DNA of 64,000 nt from Salinarimonas sp052380005 (GCA_052380005.1 JBQTCJ010000016.1); one strand, 5' to 3'. Shown: positions 46,122 through 57,801, numbered from the stretch's first letter. The notes: generated by a model not told the origin, from the letters alone. Made by a program: numbers and translations.

Positions 46122-46967
46122 ATGCCCTCGCGTGCCCTGCCCTACCTCCTGCTCGCGCCCGCCGCGCTGTTCCTGGCCGCCTTCTTCGTCTATCCGGCGG
46201 TGCAGGTGGCGCTGATCGCGTTCAGCCGGGGGGACGAGCTCACGATGGCGAACTTCGCCCGCATGGCCGGGCACTGGAAGTTCGACACGGCCTTGTGGAA
46301 CACGATCCTGCTCGCGGCCGTCGTCGTGCCGCTGCAGCTCGCGCTCGCGCTCTTCATGGGGCAGATCGTGACGCGGATGGGCCGCGGGCGCGATCTCGTG
46401 CTCTACGTCTTCACCATCCCGCTCGGCATCTCTGATCTCGCCGCGGGCATCATCTGGCTCGCCATCCTCGAGCAGAACGGCTTCCTGAATTCCTTCCTCT
46501 ACCACCTCGGCCTGCTCGATAGCCCGGTCGCGCGGCTCTCCTACCAGAACACGCTCGGCCTCTTCGTCGCGGTGGCCATCGCCGAGATCTGGCGCGCGAC
46601 CGCGATCATGCTGGTCATCCTGGTCGCAGGCATGGGGCTGATCCCGAAGGAGTACGACGAGGCGGCGCAGGTGTTCGGCGCCTCGCCCTGGCAGCGCTTC
46701 GTCAAGGTGACGCTGCCGCTCCTCAAGCCCAGCCTCCAGACGGCGCTGATCCTGCGCACGATCCTCGCCTTCGAGGTCTTCGCCGTCGTCGCCGCGCTCG
46801 CCGGCACCTCGATGCCGATGCTGATGGGCGAGACCTACGCCTGGGAGTTCCAGCTCCAGGACCGCGGGGTCGCCGCGTCCTACGCCCTCGTCATCCTGGG
46901 AGTCTCCATCGCCGCCACCCTCGCCTTCCTGTGGTGGCTGCGCACCCCGAAGGAGGCGCGCGCATGA
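46122..46967 (+). CDS. sugar ABC transporter permease 1
   Basis: A 281-residue membrane protein with six hydrophobic segments and the inner-membrane-component EAA loop (YDEAAQVFGASPWQRFVKVT, about residues 184-203). It is of the MalF/UgpA type. ATG 46122 is chosen because AGAGG lies five bases upstream; the frame before it is repeat sequence. Its stop overlaps permease 2 by four bases. Confidence 0.92.
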   Translation: MPSRALPYLLLAPAALFLAAFFVYPAVQVALIAFSRGDELTMANFARMAGHWKFDTALWNTILLAAVVVPLQLALALFMGQIVTRMGRGRDLVLYVFTIPLGISDLAAGIIWLAILEQNGFLNSFLYHLGLLDSPVARLSYQNTLGLFVAVAIAEIWRATAIMLVILVAGMGLIPKEYDEAAQVFGASPWQRFVKVTLPLLKPSLQTALILRTILAFEVFAVVAALAGTSMPMLMGETYAWEFQLQDRGVAASYALVILGVSIAATLAFLWWLRTPKEARA

Positions 46968-47830
46968 CCGCGACCGCTCCCCTCCCCGCCCCCGCCGCCT
47001 CGCCGGAGGAGACCCGCGCCCTCGATCTCGCCGCCGCGCGGCGCTGGTTGATGGCGGCCGTCGTGACGATCCTGTGCCTGTGGGTGCTCGTCCCGATCTG
47101 GCTCGTCCTCGTCAACGCCCTCTCGACGCCGGCGGAGGTGTCCGGCTGGCCGAAGAGCTTCGTGCCCTCCTTCGCCACCGACAGCCTCGCCTTCTTCATC
47201 GGCTTTCGCGGCGTCGCGGACGCGCTCCTCAACTCGGTGATGGTGGCGGCGATCACGATGGTGCTGTCGATCGCCGTCGGCGCACCCGCCGGCTACGCGC
47301 TCGCGCGGTTCGACTTCGCGGGCAAGAGCGCGTTTCGCATCCTCGTCCTGATGACCCGCGCCTTCCCCCTGCCGCTGCTCGCGCTGCCGCTGGCGGTCGC
47401 CTACATCCAGATCGGGCTCGACGACACGATCCTCGGTCTCGCCTTTGTCCACACGATGCTGGCGATGCCCTTCGCGGTGCTGATCACGGCCTCGCTGTTC
47501 ATGGGGGTGCCGGTGGAGCTGGAGGAGGCGGCCTGGACGCTCGGCTGCACGCGCCTCCAGGCCTTCGTGAAGGTGGTGCTGCCGCTGGTGAGCCCCGGCA
47601 TCGCCGCCTCCGCCGTCTTCGCGTTCGTCGTGTCCTGGAACGAGGTCTTCGCCGCCGCGGTGCTGACGATCGAGAACCGCACGCTGACCGCCTTCCTTCT
47701 CCAGAGCCTGGACGTCAGCCCGCTCCACCTCAAGTTCGCCGGCGCGGCGGTCCTCGTCCTGCCGGCGCTGCTCTTCCTGTTCGCGGTGAGGAAGTACCTC
47801 TTCGCCATGTGGGGGATCGCCAACCGATGA
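46964..47830 (+). CDS. sugar ABC transporter permease 2
   Basis: A 288-residue MalG/UgpE-type permease with six hydrophobic segments and an EAA loop (LEEAAWTLGCTRLQAFVKVV). It pairs with permease 1 to form the channel. The start is embedded in the permease 1 stop and AAGGAGG lies just upstream. Confidence 0.92.
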   Translation: MTATAPLPAPAASPEETRALDLAAARRWLMAAVVTILCLWVLVPIWLVLVNALSTPAEVSGWPKSFVPSFATDSLAFFIGFRGVADALLNSVMVAAITMVLSIAVGAPAGYALARFDFAGKSAFRILVLMTRAFPLPLLALPLAVAYIQIGLDDTILGLAFVHTMLAMPFAVLITASLFMGVPVELEEAAWTLGCTRLQAFVKVVLPLVSPGIAASAVFAFVVSWNEVFAAAVLTIENRTLTAFLLQSLDVSPLHLKFAGAAVLVLPALLFLFAVRKYLFAMWGIANR

Positions 47831-47893
47831 ACGCGCACCCCCCAACACCCGTGCCGGCACACGCTCTTGGCGGGATCCCACGAGCCTGGAACC

Positions 47894-48064
47894 CTGCACG
47901 ACGCCCCACACCCCTAGCCCCTCTCCACGAGGGAGAGGGGAACCGCGTCGCGCCTCGTCATGAACGTCGACGCGCGCCGACAACACATGATCGCGAGGAC
48001 GAGACGTCGATGCAGGCTCTCCCCTCTCCCTCGTGGAGAGGGGCCGGGGGTGTGGGGCGTGCAG
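47894..48064. repeat. near-perfect 45-bp inverted repeat inside the sugar operon
   Basis: Left arm 47894-47940 and right arm 48021-48064 are complementary with few mismatches (CTGCAC ... CCCCTCTCCACGAGGGAG against CTCCCTCGTGGAGAGGGG ... GTGCAG). It lies between permease 2 and the ATPase gene and would fold strongly in RNA. No gene is supported in 47831-48166. Confidence 0.75.
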
Positions 48065-48166
48065 AACGGGCTCGAGGTCGATGCACCGCTCCCCCGCGCC
48101 GGAGCCGGTCGCCGCTCCGCCGAGCGATCGACGTCCTCCCTCACGGAACCGCAGAGGAGCCCGTCC

Positions 48167-49207
<1,041 letters not shown>

Positions 49208-49231
49208 GCCACCAGCTTGAAGAAGCCCCGC

Positions 49232-50518
49232 ATGACGAACCCCGCACTCGACGAAGACCGCCTGCGTACCGAGGCCCGCGCCATCCTGCGGGAGAACGAT
49301 CTCGGCGGCTACACCATCCCCACGAAGGGCCTCTACCCCTTCCAGTGGAACTGGGATTCCTGCCTCGTCGCGCTCGGCCTCGCGCACGTGGACGAGGACC
49401 GGGCGCTCACCGAGATCGAGACGCTCGTCGCCCACCAATGGCCGGACGGGATGGTCCCGCACATCGTCTTCCACGCCGACCACGAGACCTACTTCCCCGG
49501 GCCGGACGTCTGGGGCACCGCGCGCGCGACGCCGACGAGCGGCATCACCCAGCCGCCGGTCCTGGGCTACGCCCTGCGGCGCCTCCTCGACGGCGCGCGC
49601 GACGGCGCGATGGTCGCGCCGCGGGTGGCGGCGCTCCTGCCGAAGGTGGCCGCCTGGCACCGCTGGTTCGCGAACGCCCGCGACCCGGAGGCGACCGGCC
49701 TCGTCGCCATCCTCCACCCCTGGGAGAGCGGCCGCGACAACGCGATCGACTGGGACGACGCGCTCGCGCGGGTGCCCACGGACGGCATCGGCAGCTACGT
49801 GCGCCGCGACACGACCCACGTCGACGCCGCGCAGCGCCCGACCAAGGAGGAGTACGACCGCTATCTCTGGCTCGTGCAGCGCTTCCGCCGGCTCGGCTGG
49901 AACCAGGCGGCGCTGCACGACGCCTCGCCGTTCCGGGTGGTCGACCCCGGCTTCAACGCGATCCTCACGCGCTCGGCGGAGGATCTCGCGGCGATGGCGC
50001 GGGCGCTCGACGCGCCGGAGATCGCGGCGGAGGCGGAGAGCCAGGCGGCGCGCGGGCGCGCGGCGCTGGACGGGCTCTGGCACGACGGGCTCGGGCAATA
50101 CGCGGCTTACGACCGCGCCGCCGGCGCCCTCGTCGAGAGCGCCTCGATCGGCGGCCTCCTGCCGCTGATGGCGCTGGAGCCCGGCCATCCGCGCGTCGAC
50201 GCCCTCGTCGCGCGGCTAGCGGGCCTGCGGGCGGCGGTGAGCCACCCCGTCCCGAGCCACGATCCCGCCGATCCGCGCTTCGACCGCCTGCGCTACTGGC
50301 GCGGGCCGCTCTGGCTGATCGCCAACCGCCTCGTCGCCGACGGGCTCGCCCGCCACGGCCGGGCGGAGGCGGCCGCGGAGATCGCGCGCGACGGCCTCGC
50401 GCTCGTGGCGAGGAGCGGCTTCGGGGAGTACTTCGACCCGCTCGACGGCCGCGCGCTCGGCGGCAAGCGCTTCAGCTGGACCGCCGCGATGGTGCTCGAC
50501 TTCCTGGAGATGGCGTGA
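49232..50518 (+). CDS. GH63-type glycoside hydrolase (mannosylglycerate/glucosylglycerate hydrolase-like)
   Basis: A 428-residue (alpha/alpha)6-barrel enzyme without signal peptide, so cytoplasmic. It shows GLYPFQWNWDSCLVALGLAH near residue 31, HPWESGRDNAIDWDDAL (candidate acid aspartate) near 165, and GFGEYFDPLDG (candidate base glutamate) near 400. These match the GH63 mannosylglycerate/glucosylglycerate hydrolase group. With the adjacent importer it suggests uptake and cleavage of a compatible-solute glycoside. Trehalase-like (GH37) activity is a less likely alternative. ATG 49232 is preferred over the upstream TTG. Confidence 0.75.
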   Translation: MTNPALDEDRLRTEARAILRENDLGGYTIPTKGLYPFQWNWDSCLVALGLAHVDEDRALTEIETLVAHQWPDGMVPHIVFHADHETYFPGPDVWGTARATPTSGITQPPVLGYALRRLLDGARDGAMVAPRVAALLPKVAAWHRWFANARDPEATGLVAILHPWESGRDNAIDWDDALARVPTDGIGSYVRRDTTHVDAAQRPTKEEYDRYLWLVQRFRRLGWNQAALHDASPFRVVDPGFNAILTRSAEDLAAMARALDAPEIAAEAESQAARGRAALDGLWHDGLGQYAAYDRAAGALVESASIGGLLPLMALEPGHPRVDALVARLAGLRAAVSHPVPSHDPADPRFDRLRYWRGPLWLIANRLVADGLARHGRAEAAAEIARDGLALVARSGFGEYFDPLDGRALGGKRFSWTAAMVLDFLEMA

Positions 50519-50541
50519 GCGGGATCGAGCGCGGGTGAGGC

Positions 50542-51348
50542 TCAGCCCACGAACGCGCGCTCGACCACGAAATGGGCGGGCTTGGCGTTCGAGCCCTCCT
50601 CCAGCCCGGCCGCGGTGCACAGCGCCCGGCAGTCGCGCGTCATCTCGATCGAGCCGCAGATCATCACCCGATCGGTCTGCGGGTCGAGGGCCGGCACGTT
50701 CAGGTCGGCGAAGAGCCGGCCCGACTCGATCGCGTCCGTGACCCGGAACGGGTGCGGATGCGGCTCGCGGGTTACCGTCGTGTAGAAGGTCAGGCGCGGG
50801 GCGGCGATCTCGCCCACCAGCGGATCCTCGACCAGCGCCCGCACGGTGTTCTCGCCATAGGCGAGCTCGGCTACGCGCCGGCAGGACTGCGTGAGGATCA
50901 CCTCGTCGAACTTCTCGTAGGTCTCGGGATCGCGGATCAGGCTCGCGAAGGGCGCGATGCCGGTGCCGGTGGAGAGCATCCACAGCCGCCTTCCGGGCGC
51001 GAGCGCGTCGAGCACGAGCGTGCCGGTGGGCTTCTTCTTGATCAGGATCTCGTCGCCCACGGCGATGCGCTGGAGCCGCTCGGTGAGCGGGCCGCCGGGG
51101 ACCTTGATCGAGAAGAACTCGAGCTCGTCGTCCCAGCTCGGGCTCGCGATCGAGTAGGCGCGGAACACGGGCTTCTCTCCGCCGGGAAGTCCGATCATGA
51201 CGAACTCGCCCGAGCGGAAGCGCAAGGAGGCCGGGCGCGTCGTGCGGAAGCGGAAGAGCCGGTCGGTATAGTGCTCGACGAGCACGACGCGCTCGACGTG
51301 GCAATCGACGGGCGCTGCGATCGCGCCGGCGGCGGCTGTATCCGACAT
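50542..51348 (-). CDS. fpr: ferredoxin/flavodoxin-NADP+ reductase
   Basis: A 268-residue FAD enzyme of the bacterial FNR type. The FAD-binding motif RAYSIASP lies near residue 64, with the NADP-binding STGTGIAPFASLIRDPETYE near 126 and MICGSIEMTRDC near 230. The C-terminus AHFVVERAFVG is typical of subclass II FNRs. It shuttles electrons between NADPH and ferredoxin or flavodoxin in the cytoplasm, often in oxidative stress. Start ATG 51346-51348 has GAGAGGA five bases upstream. Confidence 0.93.
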   Translation of the reverse strand: MSDTAAAGAIAAPVDCHVERVVLVEHYTDRLFRFRTTRPASLRFRSGEFVMIGLPGGEKPVFRAYSIASPSWDDELEFFSIKVPGGPLTERLQRIAVGDEILIKKKPTGTLVLDALAPGRRLWMLSTGTGIAPFASLIRDPETYEKFDEVILTQSCRRVAELAYGENTVRALVEDPLVGEIAAPRLTFYTTVTREPHPHPFRVTDAIESGRLFADLNVPALDPQTDRVMICGSIEMTRDCRALCTAAGLEEGSNAKPAHFVVERAFVG

Positions 51349-51491
51349 CGTGGTCCTCTCGTGCGGGCCTCTGGTCAGGGCGCTAATGGCCGAGCTCGGC
51401 GACGCACGTGCTCTACCACAGACCCATTTCGCAGCGCACCACGTACGAAACCGAACCCGGGAGAGCAAGCGGGGCGGCTCGCGCGGCTCGT

Positions 51492-52208
51492 TCAGGCGCC
51501 GGGCGCGCCGTCCGCCTTGGCGAAGGTCTCGTCGAAGGAATAGCCCGCCCCGCGCACGGTGCGGATCGGGTCGAGCGTCTCGCGGGTGTTGATCGCCTTG
51601 CGCAGGCGCCCGACGTGGACGTCGACCGTGCGCTCGTCGATGTAGACGTCATGCCCCCAGACGCCGTCGAGCAGCTGCTCGCGGGTGAAGACGCGGCCGG
51701 GGCTCTGCATCAGGAACTCGAGCAGCCGAAACTCGGTCGGGCCGAGATGCAGCTCGCGGCCGCCGCGGCGCACGCGGTGGGTCTCGCGGTCGAGCTCGAT
51801 ATCGCCGGCGACGAGGGTGTTGGCGATGTGGGCGGGCTTCGTGCGGCGCAGGAGCGCGCGCACGCGCGCCAGCAGCTCGGGCACGGAGAAGGGCTTGACG
51901 ATGTAGTCGTCCGCCCCGGTGGCGAGCCCGCGCACCCGGTCGCCCTCCTCGCCGCGGGCGGTCAGCATGATCACGGGCAGGCGCTCGGTCTCGCGGCGCG
52001 CACGGATTCGACGGCAGAGCTCGATGCCGGAGAGGCCGGGCAGCATCCAGTCGAGGAGGACGAGGTCCGGGATCTGCTCGCGCAGCCGCACCTCGGCCTC
52101 GTCGCCGCGGGCGACCGCGTCGACCTCGTAGCCCTCAGCCTCCAGGTTGTAGCGCAGGAGGAGCGTCAGGGGCTCCTCGTCCTCCACGACGAGGATACGC
52201 GTGCTCAT
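51492..52208 (-). CDS. phoB: phosphate regulon response regulator PhoB
   Basis: A 238-residue OmpR-family regulator. The receiver domain has acidic residues VVEDEE, the phosphorylated aspartate in LVLLDWMLPG and the lysine in DYIVKPF; a winged-helix DNA-binding domain follows (LGPTEFRLLEFLMQSPGRVF, RTVDVHVGRLRKAI). PhoB binds PHO boxes under phosphate limitation. It is the last gene of the pstSCAB-phoU-phoB block. No phoR kinase gene is in the window. Confidence 0.96.
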   Translation of the reverse strand: MSTRILVVEDEEPLTLLLRYNLEAEGYEVDAVARGDEAEVRLREQIPDLVLLDWMLPGLSGIELCRRIRARRETERLPVIMLTARGEEGDRVRGLATGADDYIVKPFSVPELLARVRALLRRTKPAHIANTLVAGDIELDRETHRVRRGGRELHLGPTEFRLLEFLMQSPGRVFTREQLLDGVWGHDVYIDERTVDVHVGRLRKAINTRETLDPIRTVRGAGYSFDETFAKADGAPGA

Positions 52209-52230
52209 CGGTCGCTCGCCTCGCGCTCCC

Positions 52231-52968
52231 TCAGGTCCCGCCGGCGCCCTGCGCCGCGTCGGCGGGCTGCCCGGTCTCGTAGGCCGTGCGGTCCATCTTC
52301 GGCCGCTCGGCGGTGATCGGCTGGCCGGTGACGAGGTAGTGGATGGTCTCGGCGACGTTGGTCGTATGGTCGCCGATGCGCTCCACGTTCTTGGCGCAGA
52401 AGAGGAGATGCGTGCAGAAGGTGATGTTGCGCGGATCTTCCATCATGTAGGTGAGCAGCTCGCGGAAGAGCGAGTTGTAGAGCGCATCCGTCGCGCCATC
52501 GCGCCGCCAGACCTCCAGCGCCTTGTCGACGTCGAGCTGGGTGTAGGCGTCGAGGATGTCCTTGAGCTGGCCGAGCACCATGTCCGACATGCGCTCGACG
52601 CCGAGCACGACGCGCTGCGGCTCGAACTGGCCGGAGATGGCGAGCGTGCGCTTGGAGATGTTCTTGGCCATGTCGCCGATCCGCTCGATGTCGGAAGCGA
52701 TGCGGATGGCGGAGATCACCTCGCGCAGGTCGATCGCCATCGGCTGGCGCCGGGCGATGGTGAGGATCGCCTTCTCCTCGATGTCGCGCTGAATCGTGTC
52801 GAGCCGGTAGTCCGTGGTGACGACGGACTGGGCGAGGCCCACGTCGCGGCGCACCAGCGCCACGGTGGCGTCGGCGAGCATCTTCTCGGCGATGCCGCCC
52901 ATCTCCATGATCGAGCGGCGCAGCTCCTGGAGCTCGGCGTCGAACGATGCGACCGTATGTTCGGACAT
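52231..52968 (-). CDS. phoU: phosphate signalling protein PhoU
   Basis: A 245-residue all-helical protein with the duplicated PhoU domain (METAL-binding-type motifs are in the two repeats, for example EVISAIRIASDIERIGDMAK near residue 85 and FCAKNVERIGDHTTNVAE near 190). It links the Pst transporter to the PhoR kinase and limits phosphate uptake when phosphate is plentiful. It lies between pstB and phoB on the same strand, 22 bp before phoB. Confidence 0.96.
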   Translation of the reverse strand: MSEHTVASFDAELQELRRSIMEMGGIAEKMLADATVALVRRDVGLAQSVVTTDYRLDTIQRDIEEKAILTIARRQPMAIDLREVISAIRIASDIERIGDMAKNISKRTLAISGQFEPQRVVLGVERMSDMVLGQLKDILDAYTQLDVDKALEVWRRDGATDALYNSLFRELLTYMMEDPRNITFCTHLLFCAKNVERIGDHTTNVAETIHYLVTGQPITAERPKMDRTAYETGQPADAAQGAGGT

Positions 52969-53000
52969 GGGTCCGTCTCCTCGAGGGCTGGCGGCGCGGC

Positions 53001-53852
<852 letters not shown>

Positions 53853-53869
53853 CTCGTCTCCTCGCTCGC

Positions 53870-55159
53870 TCACCACTTCCGCTCGAGGCGGTTGCGCAGA
53901 AGGATCGCGATCAGGTTCATCAGGATCAAGAAGCCGAGCAGCACGAGGATGCCGGCGGAGGTGCGCGCGACGAAGCCGCGCTCCGGGCTGTCGGCCCAGA
54001 TGAAGATCTGCGTCGGCAGCGCCGTCGCCGGGTCGAGCAGCCCGCCCGGCGGGCTCGTGATGAAGGCGTTCATGCCGATGAGGAGCAGCGGCGCCGTCTC
54101 GCCGAGCGCCTGGGCGAGGCCGATGATGGTGCCCGTCAGGATGCCCGGCAGCGCCAGCGGCAGGACGTGGTGCATCACCACCTCGTGCTTGGAGGCACCG
54201 ACGCCGAGCGCCGCCTCGCGGATCGAGGGCGGCACCGCCTTGAGCGCCGCGCGCGTCACGATGATCATGGTCGGCAGCGTCATGAGCGCGAGCACCATGC
54301 CGCCCACGAGCGGCGCCGAGCGTGGCATGCCGAACCAGCCGAGAAAGACGGCCAGGCCGAGCAGGCCGAAGACGATCGAGGGAACCGCGGCGAGATTGTT
54401 GATGTTCACCTCGATGACGTCGGTCCACTTGTTCTTCGGCGCGAACTCCTCGAGGTAGACCGCCGCGGCGATGCCGATCGGGAAGCTGAGGATGAAGCAC
54501 ACCGCGAGCGCGAAGAACGAGCCGACCACGGCGCCGGAGAGGCCGGCGAGCTCGGGGAAGCGGCTGTCGGCGTTGAAGAACAGCGCCGAGTTGAACCGCT
54601 GCGCGACGAGGCCCTGCTCCGCCAGCCGGTCGAAGAGCGCGATCCCCCGATCGTCGACGCGGCGGCGGCCCTCGTCGGAGTCCCGCTCGACGAGACCCTT
54701 GGCGAGCTGGTCGTAGGGGTCCGAGGCCGGGATCGCCAGCCGGATCGTGGTCCCGATCACGCTCGGGTTCGCCACCACGTAGTCGCGCAGGATGAAGTGC
54801 GCGTTGCGGGTGAGGATGTCGCGCGCGGCGCGCAGTTCCGCCGCGTCGACGCCGGGCAGGACCCCGGCGAGCGTGGCCGTGATCAGCTCGCGATACTCGC
54901 CGTCGCTCGGGTCCGCCGCATCGACGGCGCCCGGATCGACGAAGATCTCGAGCGCGATCTGCGTCTGCGTGAAGGCGCGGTAGCCGTTCAGCACGAGCGA
55001 GCCGACGAGGATCGCGAGCAGGCCGAGCGCGGTCGCGATGGCCACGAGGCCGTAGATGCGCAGCCGGGACTCGGCGGCGCGACGACCCCGGCGGCGCGCC
55101 TCCGCCTCCGGCGACGTCCAGTCGATGGGGCCAGCCCCGACGAGCGCGGTGTCAGTCAT
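53870..55159 (-). CDS. pstA: phosphate ABC transporter permease PstA
   Basis: A 429-residue membrane protein. Residues 35-60 form the first membrane helix, a periplasmic domain of about 150 residues follows (longer than in E. coli PstA, as usual in alphaproteobacteria), and five helices of the permease core come after residue 215, with the EAA-like loop REAALGVGASKHEVVMHHVL. Its start overlaps the pstC stop by eight bases, so the two are coupled. Confidence 0.95.
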   Translation of the reverse strand: MTDTALVGAGPIDWTSPEAEARRRGRRAAESRLRIYGLVAIATALGLLAILVGSLVLNGYRAFTQTQIALEIFVDPGAVDAADPSDGEYRELITATLAGVLPGVDAAELRAARDILTRNAHFILRDYVVANPSVIGTTIRLAIPASDPYDQLAKGLVERDSDEGRRRVDDRGIALFDRLAEQGLVAQRFNSALFFNADSRFPELAGLSGAVVGSFFALAVCFILSFPIGIAAAVYLEEFAPKNKWTDVIEVNINNLAAVPSIVFGLLGLAVFLGWFGMPRSAPLVGGMVLALMTLPTMIIVTRAALKAVPPSIREAALGVGASKHEVVMHHVLPLALPGILTGTIIGLAQALGETAPLLLIGMNAFITSPPGGLLDPATALPTQIFIWADSPERGFVARTSAGILVLLGFLILMNLIAILLRNRLERKW

Positions 55160-56534
55160 ACTTCTCTCGATATTTCTGGACGATCCGCAGCGCAACGATG
55201 TTCAGCACCAGCGTCGCGACGAAGAGCACGAGGCCGAGCGCGAAGGCGGCGAGTGTCTTGGGGCTGTCGAAGGCCGTGTCGCCGATGAGCAGCGTCACGA
55301 TCTGCACCGTGACCGTCGTCACCGAGTCGAGGGGGTTGAAGGTGAGCGTCGCGATCAGGCCGGCGGCCATGACGACGATCATCGTCTCGCCGATGGCGCG
55401 GCTCACCGCGAGCAGGATGCCGCCGGCGATCCCGGGGAGAGCCGCCGGCAGGAGCACCTTCATGATCGTCTCGCCCTGCGTCGCGCCCATGGCGAGCGAG
55501 CCGTCGCGCATGGAGCGCGGCACCGCGTTGAGCGCGTCGTCCGTCATCGACGAGATGAAGGGGATGATCATGATCCCCATCACGCCGCCGGCGACGAGGG
55601 CCGTGTTGGGCGCGACCGGGATGCCGAGGGACATGCCGAGGCCGCGGATCGCCGGGGCGACCACGATCACCGCGAAGAAGCCGTAGACCACCGTGGGGAT
55701 GCCCGCGAGGATCTCCATCATCGGCTTGACGATAGCGCGGATCCGGTCGCTCGCGAACTCGGTGAGGTAGATCGCCGAGAACAGGCCCACGGGCACGGCG
55801 ACCGCCATCGCGATGGTCGCCACGAGCAGGGTGCCGACGAAGACCGGGATCGCGCCGAACGCCCCGGCGCCGGCGATCTGGTCCGGGCGAATCGCGATCT
55901 GCGGCTCCCACCTCAGGCCGAAGAGGAACTCGACGATCGGGACCATGCGGAAGAAGAGCGTCGCCTCGAACAGGAGGGCGCCGATGATGCCTAGCGTCGT
56001 GAAGATCGCGAGCACCGCGCACGACACCATCATCACCGAGAGCGCGCGCTCGAAGCCCTGCCGCGCCCGGAACAGCGGCGCCAGCCGAGCCCGCGCGACG
56101 AAGATCGCGACGATCGCCACGGACAGCCCGACGACGACCATCGCCCAGGACGCGATCTGCGACCAGGCGGCATAACGCTCGGCCGCGGCGACGATCTCCG
56201 GCGACGGCTCGCCGAAAACGAGGCCGGCGGCGACGTTCTTCGTCTCCGCGAGATAGAGCGAGAGCTCGGCGGGGCCGGCGCCGTCCGTCAGCGACGGCGG
56301 AAGGCTGCGCAGCAGCAAGGCGTCGACCACTGCACCCTGGAACAGGAGCCACACCAGCACGAGCAGAAGAGCCGGCACGCCGACCCAGACGGCGACGAAC
56401 GCGCCATGGTAGACCGGCCGCGAATGGACCGCGCCTACCGGCGAGGCCTCGACGAACTTCCGCGCCTGGGACTGCCCGACGAAATAGGCGACCAGCGACA
56501 GGAAGATGATGACGAGGATCAGGTTTCCGGCCAT
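55152..56534 (-). CDS. pstC: phosphate ABC transporter permease PstC
   Basis: A 460-residue membrane protein with an extended N-terminal part: one helix at residues 3-17, a second near 50-70 and a periplasmic segment, then the permease core from about residue 250 with the loop LAMGATQGETIMKVLLPAAL. PstC and PstA form the phosphate channel. The extended form is typical for alphaproteobacteria. Confidence 0.95.
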   Translation of the reverse strand: MAGNLILVIIFLSLVAYFVGQSQARKFVEASPVGAVHSRPVYHGAFVAVWVGVPALLLVLVWLLFQGAVVDALLLRSLPPSLTDGAGPAELSLYLAETKNVAAGLVFGEPSPEIVAAAERYAAWSQIASWAMVVVGLSVAIVAIFVARARLAPLFRARQGFERALSVMMVSCAVLAIFTTLGIIGALLFEATLFFRMVPIVEFLFGLRWEPQIAIRPDQIAGAGAFGAIPVFVGTLLVATIAMAVAVPVGLFSAIYLTEFASDRIRAIVKPMMEILAGIPTVVYGFFAVIVVAPAIRGLGMSLGIPVAPNTALVAGGVMGIMIIPFISSMTDDALNAVPRSMRDGSLAMGATQGETIMKVLLPAALPGIAGGILLAVSRAIGETMIVVMAAGLIATLTFNPLDSVTTVTVQIVTLLIGDTAFDSPKTLAAFALGLVLFVATLVLNIVALRIVQKYREKYD

Positions 56535-56580
56535 GCCGACACCAACCGCTTGAGACGCGCGCGCCGATCGGAGAGGGAAC

Positions 56581-56609
56581 GGGCCGCGGCGGAGGTCCCG
56601 CCGCGGCCC
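56581..56609 (-). promoter_or_regulatory. 12-bp stem-loop between pstS and pstC
   Basis: GGGCCGCGGCGG and CCGCCGCGGCCC pair perfectly around AGGTC, 20 bp past the pstS stop. Such intercistronic hairpins protect upstream mRNA or reduce readthrough, which would make binding protein more abundant than permease. Confidence 0.6.
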
Positions 56610-56629
56610 ATCGAGCGAGGCTCTATACC

Positions 56630-57682
56630 TCAGCCGCCGTAGCGGGTGAACTGGGCGCCGCTGGTCACGGCCTCCTGGACCTCGGCGCGGCGCGCGTCGG
56701 GCAGGGGGACCATGCCGCGCTCGGCGAGCAGGCCGCCGGGGCCCATCACGTCCTCGTTCACGTAGAGCTCGACGAACTCCGCGAGGCCCGGGATCACGCC
56801 GCGGTGCGCGTTCTTCACGTAGAAGAACAGCGGGCGGGAGATCGTGTACGAGCCGTCGGCGATCGTGTCGAAGGTCGGCGCGACGCCGTTGACCTGCGCG
56901 GCCTTCAGCGTGTCCTGGTTCTCGTAGAGGAACGAGTAGCCGAAGATGCCGAGCGCGTTCGGGTCCTGCTGGAGGCGCTGGACGATCAGGTTGTCGTTCT
57001 CACCCGCCTCGACGAACGGGCCGTCCTGACGCATGCGCGAGCAGACCTCGTCCCAACGGTCCTCGTCGGTCTCCTCGAGCGCCTTGATCGTCTCGAACTC
57101 GTTGCAGCCGACGTGCATCGCCAGCTCGACGAAGGCGTCGCGGGTGCCGGAGGTCGGCGGGGGGCCGAGCACGACGATCTCGGCGTCGGGGAGCGACGGG
57201 TCGATCTCGCTCCAGCGGGTGTAGGGGTTCGCGACGATCTCGCCGTCGACCTCGACCTCGGCGGCCAGCGCCTGGAAGATCTGGCCCTTGGTGAGGTTCA
57301 GGTCGGGGCCGTCCACCGACATGGCGATCGACAGGCCGTCGGAGCCGATCTGCGCCTCCGAGACGTCGGTCACGCCGTTCGTCTTGCAGAGTTCCCACTC
57401 GGACTCCGTCATGGCGCGCGAGGCGCCCGTGATGTCGGCGGTCTGCGGGCCGACGCCCTCGCAGAAGATGCGCATGCCGCCGCCGGTGCCCGTCGACTCG
57501 ACGATCGGGGCCGGGCCGCCGGTCTCGGCCGCGAACTCCTCGGCAGCCGCCTGGGAATAGGGGAACACCGTGGACGAGCCGACGATGCGGATCTGGTCGC
57601 GGGTCTGGGCGTTGGCGGCGCCGGCGGCCAGCACGGTGGCGGCGGCGATCGCGAGCGCGCTCGTGTAGGTGAAGAGCTTCAC
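56630..57682 (-). CDS. pstS: phosphate-binding protein PstS
   Basis: A 350-residue periplasmic protein with a signal peptide (residues 1-25, ending ANAQT). The mature protein begins with the typical IRIVGSSTVFPYSQAAAEEF, and GPPPTSGTRDAFVELA forms part of the phosphate-binding site. It captures phosphate for the PstCAB transporter. GTG start at 57680-57682 with GGGAGA upstream. It is the first gene of the operon behind a PHO box. Confidence 0.96.
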   Translation of the reverse strand: MKLFTYTSALAIAAATVLAAGAANAQTRDQIRIVGSSTVFPYSQAAAEEFAAETGGPAPIVESTGTGGGMRIFCEGVGPQTADITGASRAMTESEWELCKTNGVTDVSEAQIGSDGLSIAMSVDGPDLNLTKGQIFQALAAEVEVDGEIVANPYTRWSEIDPSLPDAEIVVLGPPPTSGTRDAFVELAMHVGCNEFETIKALEETDEDRWDEVCSRMRQDGPFVEAGENDNLIVQRLQQDPNALGIFGYSFLYENQDTLKAAQVNGVAPTFDTIADGSYTISRPLFFYVKNAHRGVIPGLAEFVELYVNEDVMGPGGLLAERGMVPLPDARRAEVQEAVTSGAQFTRYGG

Positions 57683-57801
57683 GGGTGATCTCCCTGTCGA
57701 GATGGTGCTTTGGCCGCAGTCCCTAGAAGTGGGACCGCGGTTGCGGCTGCGGGCGACGCCGATCGCGCCCCCCCGACGCGTGGCGGACCCTAGGAGTGCC
57801 C

